A stretch of DNA of 64,000 nucleotides from Sipunculus nudus. Taxonomy: Eukaryota; Annelida; Sipuncula; Golfingiida; Sipunculidae. The notes under the pieces are model-generated. The model did not search any database and was not told the origin of the DNA. It was given only the letters and a program-made list of their open reading frames with translations. Positions 53,601 through 61,336 of the stretch are shown here, in pieces; positions within the stretch are counted from its first letter, which is position 1; each line of letters begins with the position of its first letter. The position numbers and the translations under genes were made by a program. The DNA lies in contig CM049320.1 of NCBI GenBank assembly GCA_026874595.1, positions 16,816,988 to 16,880,987 on the forward strand, in the 5' to 3' direction.

Positions 53601-55189
53601 AAGTATAGGGCCTACCCCTTATAAGACTAACAAAAATAATAAAACGTCCATGTCTTTCTCACTGTCTTTCAGGATAGTGACGATTGAGAATATGTAATTT
53701 CACCAATTAATGCTTCTTGGAGATATGCATTTATAGAAAAATAATAAGTAAATAAAATACATATACTCTATTTCCATCGCATATAGGCCTATGCGGGAAG
53801 ATGCCATGCAGAAATTTAACAATGACCCGGGCGGACGGAAGAATTAAGATCGAAACTCCGTTATTGACACCATACTAAGGCATCAATGCAGGGTTTTCTG
53901 GATATACAAACATTGCCCTTGTTATAAAATAACAATCATCAATGAACAATGGATTAACATTTTTTCTTTAAAAAATAGAGCCTAACTAGCTAACTGACGT
54001 TGAGTGACATGCGTGTATTATAATCACTGCACGAGGTCTGCCGTGCACGGGAAGGAGATAGTTATATAATATAATAGTCTCAGATTTTTTTATACACCTG
54101 ATCGATAACAACCTCTTGGCCGGATTTGTCGGCATTTGATATTAACTGCGCACTGATATCACTGGCAAAGGTTCCAATCATAACAATACACGGGATTATG
54201 ACAATATTCCATGATATTAAACGGTCAGATTTACGTACCCTTTTTTATTTATATGAAATAGTTTGGGATTTCAGATTTCTGTGACAATTAATATTAATAG
54301 ACTGCATTTTCTATTAACCAATATTACACAAACTGGGCTTGACTGTATCTAAATAAATAAAGCACACCCCTCATTAATCCTATTCAGAGCTGTAGCCATT
54401 AAGGTTTGCCGGCAACATCTGACATCCTCAAGGCAAAAAAAACTTAATATTCCTGACTTAAGAGGCCGCAGCGCATCCTCCAGGCACCATGAGCAAGGAC
54501 CTGACACCCCCACCCAAGTTGTCGTTTGGCACAGTCAAGCCTCTGTGACGTCATACCTCCCCTCCCGCTATGGTTGCCGCATGACAAGGTTCAGTGGTGC
54601 TGCTTTAAAAATGACTTAACAGCGTCGTTAGGTAACATTCTTTTATTTCATCAATAATTTTCCAGAAATAAATTAGGCGGTCTCTCACATCTGTTGGTTC
54701 TTGCAACACTGAAGCCTGAAATTTAGTTTGAAACAAAATAATTGGAAAAACCATGTGGACCATGGTTCATGGAACGGAGTAAAGTCTGGCACTAGCCCTT
54801 CTCCTCCCATGCCTCAGTCAGGCGTGAAGCCCCATGATTGGCCAGATAGGGGTAGCACAGTGGCCTGTACTGGTACAGCCCAGTGTCCTGTAGTAGTACA
54901 CATGTACCACTACAGGACAGGGTAGCACTTCGGGTACTGTTGGCCTGGAGGGTGGTTTCCAGGGGCCACTGAATCTGACTGTGACACGTCAACAGGCGCT
55001 CAGGTAAAGCCGTGAAGTGGGCATAGATCTCAACCATTTCTTACCTCTGAGAGACCTGAAGAAGTTGGAATGAGTTTCTCGGATGGACCAGTTGTCCACC
55101 AGGACTAGTGTCTTCCCACCGCCGAGGGCGACGGCGACACATGATAAAAATATAACACAGAGAAACGCCGGCATTCTGGTGGCCGCCAT
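35537..55189 (-). CDS. DDOST: DDOST / OST48: dolichyl-diphosphooligosaccharide-protein glycosyltransferase 48 kDa subunit
   Basis: Non-catalytic subunit of the ER oligosaccharyltransferase, which moves the lipid-linked glycan to asparagines of nascent proteins. Ten exons were placed by GT-AG borders and matching phases: 55045-55189, 43887-43998, 41699-41785, 41136-41239, 40439-40536, 39813-39906, 38891-39036, 38303-38450, 37312-37539, 35537-35692. Read without one extra base in exon 2, they give 438 aa plus stop, close to the usual OST48 length. Residues 1 to about 24 form a signal peptide (start ATG GCG GCC). The lumenal domain carries family blocks such as [36 protein letters not shown] and [19 protein letters not shown] membrane segment lies at about 408-429, followed by a short charged tail ending KAE. 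Intron 1 is 11 kb and full of repeats. The family assignment is secure. Whether the allele is intact is uncertain because of the exon 2 break. Confidence 0.95.
35865..36050. repeat. Dispersed repeat, copy in DDOST intron 9
   Basis: Diverged partner of 34440-34628 in the same orientation. It lies between exon 9 and exon 10. Confidence 0.5.
37312..37539 (-). CDS. DDOST: DDOST exon 9
   Basis: 228 nt (76 codons, phase 0 both ends), acceptor AATTTCAG, donor CAG|GTGAGT. Encodes the block ending [20 protein letters not shown] and YTHLFSTTQ, typical of the C-terminal lumenal part. Confidence 0.93.
38303..38450 (-). CDS. DDOST: DDOST exon 8
   Basis: 148 nt, acceptor CTTTAAAG, donor GTT|GTAAGT. Encodes [19 protein letters not shown] followed by a proline-containing linker and AYTIMDDV. 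Confidence 0.92.
38891..39036 (-). CDS. DDOST: DDOST exon 7
   Basis: 146 nt, acceptor CATTGTAG, donor AG|GTAAGG. Encodes [20 protein letters not shown] and the [10 protein letters not shown] block, both strongly conserved in OST48. Confidence 0.93.
39813..39906 (-). CDS. DDOST: DDOST exon 6
   Basis: 94 nt, acceptor AATTCTAG, donor GAG|GTGAGA. Encodes [20 protein letters not shown] and [11 protein letters not shown]. Confidence 0.92.
40439..40536 (-). CDS. DDOST: DDOST exon 5
   Basis: 98 nt, acceptor TATTTTAG, donor GG|GTAAGT. Encodes [20 protein letters not shown] and then [12 protein letters not shown]. Confidence 0.92.
41136..41239 (-). CDS. DDOST: DDOST exon 4
   Basis: 104 nt, acceptor CCTGCAG, donor AAA|GTAAGA. 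Encodes [20 protein letters not shown] then [15 protein letters not shown], matching the family block around FDEE and VIDH. Confidence 0.92.
41699..41785 (-). CDS. DDOST: DDOST exon 3
   Basis: 87 nt, acceptor TTTGCAG, donor ATTG|GTTGGT, phase 1 at both ends. Encodes [18 protein letters not shown] and the following [11 protein letters not shown] block, the glycine-rich core of the lumenal domain. Confidence 0.92.
41925..42130. repeat. Short dispersed repeat in DDOST intron 2
   Basis: The first part matches about 31800-31935 (AGAGAGCAATCACTGA-like and CCAAATTTGAATGAA boxes). The last part matches about 34640-34690 (AAACCCAAATCAATGTC). It looks like a deleted or short form of the 3.1-kb insertion. 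Confidence 0.55.
42543..42749 (-). pseudogene. Protein-like ORF remnant inside DDOST intron 2
   Basis: A 68-codon frame with a polar, protein-like composition ([20 protein letters not shown] ... [20 protein letters not shown]) ends in TAA at 42543. It is GC-richer than the rest of the intron. It does not match any OST48 segment, and the exons on either side join in phase without it. It is probably a relic of a mobile element, and its family was not recognised. Confidence 0.2.
43887..43998 (-). CDS. DDOST: DDOST exon 2 with one extra base (frameshift)
   Basis: The acceptor CTATTCCAG and donor GAAG|GTAATT are clear. The exon codes for DRGFDL in one frame and for [18 protein letters not shown] onward in the next frame. 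The switch lies in the run TTTAAA at 43980-43985, where one A or T is surplus. The exon is 112 nt, while flanking phases require 111. As written, the message would stop about ten codons later. Confidence 0.9.
44161..44699. mobile_element. Foldback DNA element with long inverted repeats and 9-bp target duplication
   Basis: About 120-140 bp at each end are inverted copies of each other, starting TAGACTGGTACCC and containing GCTCTATTATG, CATAGAGAC and CCAACTCCA boxes. Directly outside are ATATATTTT (44152-44160) and ATATATCTT (44700-44708). A 9-bp duplication with long inverted ends fits Mutator-like (MULE) foldback elements. It sits in DDOST intron 1 and has no coding capacity. Confidence 0.75.
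45250..46537. mobile_element. Non-autonomous pogo/Tigger-like (Tc1/mariner) element
   Basis: About 24-bp terminal inverted repeats starting CTGTTT(T)CCCCC and containing GTGGATAATCCGC, with TA directly outside both ends (45248-45249, 46538-46539). The AATCCG motif recurs just inside the left end. The 1288-bp interior has no recognisable transposase. It lies in DDOST intron 1. Confidence 0.7.
46814..47170. mobile_element. Foldback DNA element, second family, 9-bp target duplication
   Basis: Inverted ends of about 130-150 bp (AGTCTCTCCAACAGA outermost, then CCAGGTGCCGCTACC, GACGCCATTTTTTT and GGCATGCGCAAGGAA boxes) around a loop of about 80 bp. AGACCATAC lies outside both ends (46805-46813, 47171-47179). 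The end sequence differs from the element at 44161-44699, so this is a separate Mutator-like family. It lies in DDOST intron 1. Confidence 0.75.
47395..47701 (+). repeat. Repeat S, intact copy
   Basis: Matches in inverted orientation two separated stretches, 54784-54935 and 51440-51566, which together form one broken copy of the same sequence. It includes a hairpin around GTCCTGTAGTGGTAC and a GTGCCAGAC word at 47574-47582, the point where the other copy is split. Confidence 0.75.
48418..48966 (+). repeat. Block A, copy 1 of recent duplication
   Basis: 549 bp, identical by eye to 50349-50897, including a 13-C run. It abuts block B with a 2-bp overlap. Confidence 0.9.
48965..50350 (+). repeat. 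Block B, copy 1 of recent duplication
   Basis: 1386 bp, matching 52144-53529 with a single difference found (A at 49809, T at 52988). Confidence 0.9.
50349..50897 (+). repeat. Block A', copy 2
   Basis: Second copy of block A, starting at the end of block B with a 2-bp overlap. It is followed by 1246 bp of sequence that is missing between A and B in copy 1. Confidence 0.9.
51293..51475 (+). repeat. ~180-bp polypurine (GA-rich) tract
   Basis: Almost only A and G on the plus strand, with scattered single pyrimidines. It lies in DDOST intron 1 between A' and the broken S copy. Such tracts can form triplex DNA. Confidence 0.8.
51440..51566 (-). repeat. Repeat S, broken copy, distal half
   Basis: Near-identical reverse complement of 47574-47701; within the 99 bp next to the GTCTGGCAC end I counted one mismatch. 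It ends at GTCTGGCAC (51558-51566), the same 9 bp found at the start of the other half. Confidence 0.75.
51567..54783. mobile_element. 3.2-kb insertion in repeat S flanked by 9-bp direct repeat
   Basis: GTCTGGCAC flanks both sides, and the inverted copy at 47.4-47.7 kb is continuous across this point, so the 3217 bp between look inserted. No terminal inverted repeats were found, so the element class is unknown. Block B' lies inside. Confidence 0.5.
52144..53529 (+). repeat. Block B', copy 2
   Basis: Second copy of block B. It lies inside the 3.2-kb insertion in repeat S. Confidence 0.9.
54784..54935 (-). repeat. Repeat S, broken copy, proximal half
   Basis: Reverse complement of 47395-47582 with a small internal gap. 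It starts with GTCTGGCAC (54784-54792) and ends about 110 bp from the DDOST exon 1 donor. Confidence 0.7.
55045..55189 (-). CDS. DDOST: DDOST exon 1 (start codon, signal peptide)
   Basis: ATG at 55189-55187, followed by a hydrophobic signal peptide ([16 protein letters not shown]) and the first family block [19 protein letters not shown]. The donor is GAG|GTAAGA with phase 1. Frame upstream of this ATG stays open a little way without another ATG, so this ATG is the natural start. Confidence 0.92.
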
Positions 55190-55300
55190 GCTTGCTCGTA
55201 GTGACAGGTCACAGGTCAATCGATGATACTTCCGGTTGGCGAATCACATATATCATTCCGCAATTAACTATTATTTGCCCCCTATATACCATTGGTGAGC
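55190..55300 (-). promoter_or_regulatory. Proximal promoter / 5' UTR region of DDOST with a CCAAT box
   Basis: The ~110 bp upstream of the DDOST ATG hold CACCAATGG on the minus strand (CCAAT at 55295-55291), about 100 bp before the start codon. No clear TATA box is seen at a suitable distance. The boundaries are inferred from the gene start only. Confidence 0.3.
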
Positions 55301-57202
55301 ATCATTATATACTAAATGGCGATGTTTATAAAATGATGTCCAGTATCACAATTAATTCGACGAATTTATAGACATGAAATTTGCACTATATTATTTCGCG
55401 TGAATATTATGGGTCCATGCTGTGAGTGAAGCGGTTACGGTGACTGACCAATCACACAGAGCCAGCGAGTCAACCTGCACCAGAGGTCGCTCTGGTTTGA
55501 CATGTGTAACATGACTTGTAGGCATTAGACCAGGATACAAGCGGTACAACACAAAAACCCACTGGTGCACGTATTTTACTTATATTCTGATTTTTTAGTA
55601 CTAAGGAGGCGCTAGGAGTTACGTCGAGATTTCTTAAAGGGACATAATCAGGGGCAATATGAAGCCTATTCTTTCACACATCAGTTCAGTTTTGCTTTAT
55701 TCAAAAGTTTCCCCAGTAAACCATATGTCCGAGCATACAGTCTCACTATACCTCGTATCCGGCTGTTTTACACCTTGTTATGGCTCAGCACGTTGGTAAA
55801 CACAGTCCACATGTGTCTGTTTACCATTACAAGGCTGCGTGACTGGAGGTCCGAATGTGAGCGGCAAAGCGCGGTGTTTCAGCCAGTGGGAACATGTATT
55901 ACATTTTTTGGGCCAAGTCCGTCAAGGCATCTCCTGATTGACACGTGTTGTGGCTCCAGCTGTGTTTATGTTGACACCTGCGATCGCGCCCGGTTGACTA
56001 TTTTTAACACTCGTTTACAGGAGTAGGCAAACAGTTTTAAGGCAATATTTTTGGAGAGATATATTTATTTTACAGGGAAGAAGCTACTTTTCGTGTTAAT
56101 TCAACATGCTTTATAGGTGATTGGGACCCTTTAATAATTTTTTCTCTTTCGTTTTTTAATTGAAATGCAAATGTAGGGGTATATATATAAGGCCTATATA
56201 TGGTTGACGAGCTACGTATAGCTAGGCCTATAACACTATTCTTACACACATGTATACACACATATACACACACATGCGTACGAGACATCACTGCTGTATT
56301 TTAGTGTGAATTAACAGATAACCCATCCAATTTGTGCTTAATTCAGTGAATTATATTAATCGTGCCATTAGTCAAATGTAATGATTGAAGATATAAGATT
56401 ACAAATTACCAATTGTTATATATCTGTGGGGCGCGATTTCCAGAAGGGGTGGGGTGGGGGGCGGCAGAGGCTTGGAACCGATGGCTACCATATTTAACAC
56501 AACACCCCTATTTTCTCAATATAATGTAGGCCTGATAATGTTATCAGTGGTAGGCTTTCTAGCTCCAGGAATCGTGAATGTCGAGTATATGTATCGCCAA
56601 ATGCATTTGGGCGTATGAGTTGTGTCCCTTCACCGTGGCGAGGGACATTTAAAGTAAAACTATTTTAAAAATATGCAACATTGAAGCAATTAAAGAATAA
56701 AAGTCGTTAATTTTTATAAAATAATTCTGATAAATAAAACCAACACGATTTGTTTTTATTTGAGCGTTTTATGATAGTATATAGTATAGCATTAATGGCA
56801 TGAACACGGGGGAATCCTGTTATATTATCAGTCATTTTGGTATTTTATTCATTTCTGTCAGACACTACAGTTCAGTGATATTGGAGGAACCTCGCCACAC
56901 TATCTGACTGATTTTGTTAAAAATTCATATTTCTTACTAATTGCAGTAAAAGCCTTAACTTAATGAAAACATTACATTTATTTTATTAGCAAAATGTGTG
57001 CGAGGGTTTAGTATAGGGGAGCAGGGAGTTACTGTAATGATATTGCACAAATAACATTTTGAAGGACTGTTGAGATGAATTTGTTCGAACTTTGCAATTG
57101 CATATTGCAAGCCTTCTTTGAAATAAAGAGTGAAAAAAGTAAAATTAGCGGCAATTCCCCACTTTTATCACAAACTGAATAAAGATGTTCTTCGAAGTAC
57201 GC

Positions 57203-57246
<44 letters not shown>
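57203..57246. repeat. (AT)n microsatellite
   Basis: About 22 AT units. Confidence 0.95.
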
Positions 57247-57248
<2 letters not shown>

Positions 57249-57589
57249 CTCGAAAAATCAGCAAACATACATTGCTCATCCCCTGCATGAAGAAAAAGGC
57301 ATTTTCCACGTTGTGATAAATGCTGGACATTTACCTATAAAGAAACTGCGTAGTGCCCTGTTCTTGTTCTTAGTGGACTGTTATAGCAGGTGAGAAATTG
57401 TATAAATCGAATTTTTTTCACTGAAAAAAAGAGAGAAGGGCTAAAAAAGTGAAAAAAGAGTAATTAGCGTCATTTCAGTATATCCTCAAAAAAAGATGAC
57501 GCAAACATGCATAATACTCCCGTCGTGTATCTGGTGATAGAGAAAGGTAATTAAGGTGAGAATTTCTATTGGTAAATATGTATGAGTTT

Positions 57590-57960
57590 CATGAAAATCC
57601 ATATAGGATTTTTTGTTAGTGACCAAGGTGCCTCCAAAGTGCGGTGACCTCTTACCTCATTTAATATGCGTGGGTTCTGCTGGAAATCGAACTTAGGTGA
57701 GATAATTTATTGATTAAAATTTCCGACGAGTTCTATCAAAATCTCTCATAATATACTTCATAATTAAGGTTTCGCGGCGATACCAAAAAGTAGCCTAGTG
57801 ACCAAAGACCTTATTAAATATGCCTGGATGTTACCAATAATTGAACTCGGGCGAGTTATCTGTCGGTAAGTAGTTATGGCTAGTTTGGTGAAAATTCACA
57901 AAAGCGGCGACACTAAAACTTAACGGACGGACGGTGGGAAAAACCACAATACTCCCGTCA
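57590..57960 (+). repeat. Two diverged ~200-bp direct units with GGACGGACGG tail
   Basis: GTGACCAAGGTGCC... and GTGACCAAAGACC... begin two similar units. They share an ATGC(G/C)TGG box and a TGAACTC/CGAACTT-GGTGAG box, followed by AACGGACGGACGG. It looks like a retroelement 3' end with an internal duplication. Confidence 0.45.
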
Positions 57961-60900
57961 TATGAAGGGCGTATATAAAAAGTGATTTGGCAGGCCTGTA
58001 TTGGAGGTTTTTTTTAACTATGATGCAGGAGGATTGTTATTCAGTGAACCTGGATGGTGAGAGGATTCTGACTTTCTGTACTAAATCTCGGAAATTCGGT
58101 CAGATCTTATTTTGGGTTTACAAAAATGTTTCGCCAGTACCAAGCAGTCTCCGAGTCTTAATGATCAACCTCATCCAAAGTCTTCTCCATGACGTATAAA
58201 AATCATTGGATTAAGAAAAATTTGGAAATACCTTGCAACCTCTCTGGGTGTAAGATGGGATAAAGATGTGTAGTACTTAATCTATAAAGCAACAGACGAA
58301 CGATTTTAGCTGAAGAAGATGTCTGGTGCAAGAAAGAAATGCGTTTTAAGCCCCCCCCCCCCCAAAAAAAAAAAATAAAGAAGACACACACACATTTTAA
58401 TAACTAATTTGCAAACACACTAGCAGCATTGAAAAAAATATTCAGTATAGCTGTTTATTTATCAAAATAGAAGTATTCAAATATATACACTCTTACACAA
58501 TCTATGCAATATTTTATGTCGGCATTGACACAGTTTTTTCTGTTATCCATCCATAGCTGGGCACAGCTCCGTGATGTGGGTACAAAGTCTTTACACAGGG
58601 CATTTTACCCGCTGTACTTATACAAGCGTAAACAAACTGTATACATTACACTTCCACATAAAATACTGGGTGTGTCCATTGTTCTGATTAAAAATAACAA
58701 CAACAAAGAGTTTCAAACTTAGTCTGTATCCATTAGATTGACAGAGGAGCAAATAAATAAGAAAAGGACTAAGAAATGAAAACAATGACACTCCAAAGGC
58801 AACATGATGAAGTGAGTAAACCTGGTTACAGGAAGATCTTGTTGAAACTAATAAATGCAGACCTTGAGGCATTTTATGTTGGCTACTGAAATATCCACTT
58901 AGTTCGGCTTACTGGAATCGAGGGAGGAAATGATATCGCGCAGATATACGTGTTATATATTATATATTGATATATTAATGCAAGCGCGTCATTTAATTGA
59001 TATGATATATTGCATGGGTATAAGCGGATTTAACCCGACATGAATTACGTGAATAAGCATTTAAGTGGACAGTTTCAAGCACAGTGCATAAGCAACAATT
59101 TAACCATATGGATGCCACCAAAGGGGTCAACAGACTGTACAACATAGACTTAAGACGAAGTAGGGCAATAGTAGGACAACTGACGGAAAAATTAGGATAA
59201 AAGCAGGACTGAAACTAAACATCCAATGACATTATTCATCCTTTTTATTGATAAAACTTGCCGAAAAAGAACATGTAGGTTAGATGCACGGCCCAAGTGA
59301 GATGCTTTTCCTCTTGTTGAGAACTGTTTACTATATTAATACATGAAAACACAGTTATATAACAAACAAGTATGAAAGAAGACCAAGAGAAATTTCCTGA
59401 AAAGTATAGGGGGGGGGGCAGCCGGTTTAGCATTTCATATGCAAGAGTGAATATTTTAAAATTTCCTGAAGTCCTGAAATGTCTCCGGTCTAAAAAAAGA
59501 GTAAAGTAGGAATTCTAAGGAAAGTAGTATTGAAACAAAAAAGTAGGAATAGTTAGGATTGCTAAACAGCCTGCTTGAGGTGTAACCTCTAACAGCTAAA
59601 AGATGAACTTAAATAAGAAAGAAACGGGACACCTTCTTCGGTTTTAGAAGAAAAAAACTCCGCCTATCAATAAGTACGTGTTTCGTTAAGGGCATAACAA
59701 GCCAGAAACTATTATCAAAAGAAGAAAGCTTCAGCAGCTTCAGCTAGTGCTAAAGTATGACAATCACTGCGACCTATTTATAAAGCGTCCCGTACTTCTA
59801 CTCAAATGTGTATACACAGAAAAGCAACTTATATATAGCTACACATAAACATGTATATCAAAACAAAAGATAAGGGGAAGGTTAAAAAAAAAAAAAAAAC
59901 TCGGTTATTTTCTACTAAACGATCCGTTAAACCAGGTCAATGAACAGCTCTATTTTTTATTTCTTTTTTTAGGGGGTACACCTACAGATTTCCACAAATT
60001 TAGTTTGCAGGCTTTCGATTTCGTGTGTGCATGTGCGCCAGTCTGTCTGTGGGAAAGTCCATCTTGTTTGTATGAAGATATGTAAAAAAAAATAATAAAA
60101 TAAACTACTGGAAAAATGGAATGTATCAGGCCTACCTACTTATTTTTTCGCGAGATCCCGAGGTGACAGATAAACATGTAACATTAAAATTATGTCTTGA
60201 ATACACGTTTGACTCGTAACATTCAACAATACAAAATAAAAACATGATATAAACTTAACTACAATAAAAGACTGACTGTAATGTAGAATAGAGTATCCAC
60301 ATTCAAGAAACAAAGCCAATACAAATCTGTACACACGCAAAAGCAATATAGTGACGGAAACGGTATTTATACACTCTGGCAACGACTACCTCATTTGAAC
60401 TCGAGCCGAGGCTGTGGAGTATTTAACAACTCTTAAGGATATATGACAGACCCCGTTTAATTTGATCTTAATTCCAAAAGTTTTAAACACCTATCTCACA
60501 ATTCTATGATCGTTTCAAACGTTACTTCTTATAACGGGTTGTACATTGGATTTTCTACCCCGGGTATTGACATTTTCTTCCCAGCCTGAATGTGATTTAC
60601 CATAACAGATCCACAGCTAGAACGTGTACAATTATTCGCATTATGGATCTGTTGTGAAACATATTTCACCATATTACTTACCAGCCTGAATAGAAGTCTA
60701 GCGTTAGAGACACAACCTCACGTGCAAGACTGAAAAACATCATTCTTTGATTGTAAAAGAAAGTTCCCGATTAAAAACTGTAGTTTAGCCATTAAATTCA
60801 CACAACAAAATTCAAACTCTGCTACTTCTTAAAATAGTTTATCCTGATACTTTCCTGACTTAATGTCAACACACAGGGACAATATGAGATATGATGACTA

Positions 60901-61336
60901 TTTTATCGCGAAAGCAAGTTATGGACATTTGTTAGAGACCAGTTAAGAACATGCAACTGTGATTAAGACAGGACTGTGACGAGTTTTGGGGATTGTTATA
61001 CATAAGATTGAAAGTTTAATTAACATAGCCAGCTTACATGTAGCGAAAGGTTTTGATAATTGTGGATAAATAATTCTGCGCATATTGACACATGCATTTA
61101 TCCGTTGCTCCGTACCCATTTGTTAACCTTATTTGTAAAATTTTAAATTAGCCAGATCGTTCATTGACGTCATTTAATGACTAGCACTAAACTGCTTATA
61201 AAAACAGACCTTTTCACATTCTACGTGCTGGTTAATATCCATGCAACAATTGGACAGAGCGCGGTAACTGGTACTGACTATCATAGCATGCACATATAGA
61301 CATTGTTCACGCACTGTTTTTAGGTGTGGCAATTAC

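Larger units (their letters stand above)
55301..61336. other. Intergenic region between the DDOST start and the end of the zinc-finger gene
   Basis: Both neighbours are on the minus strand, so this holds the DDOST upstream region on the left and the zinc-finger 3' UTR on the right. A GC-richer patch at 55780-56020 has a near-palindrome of GGTAAACA and TGTTTACC. No gene was recognised. Confidence 0.45.

Noticed and set aside
55775-56026. 83-codon plus-strand frame upstream of DDOST
   Set aside because: Cys-rich composition looked secreted, but there is no signal peptide, no splice sites and no known domain. Probably chance in a GC-richer patch.
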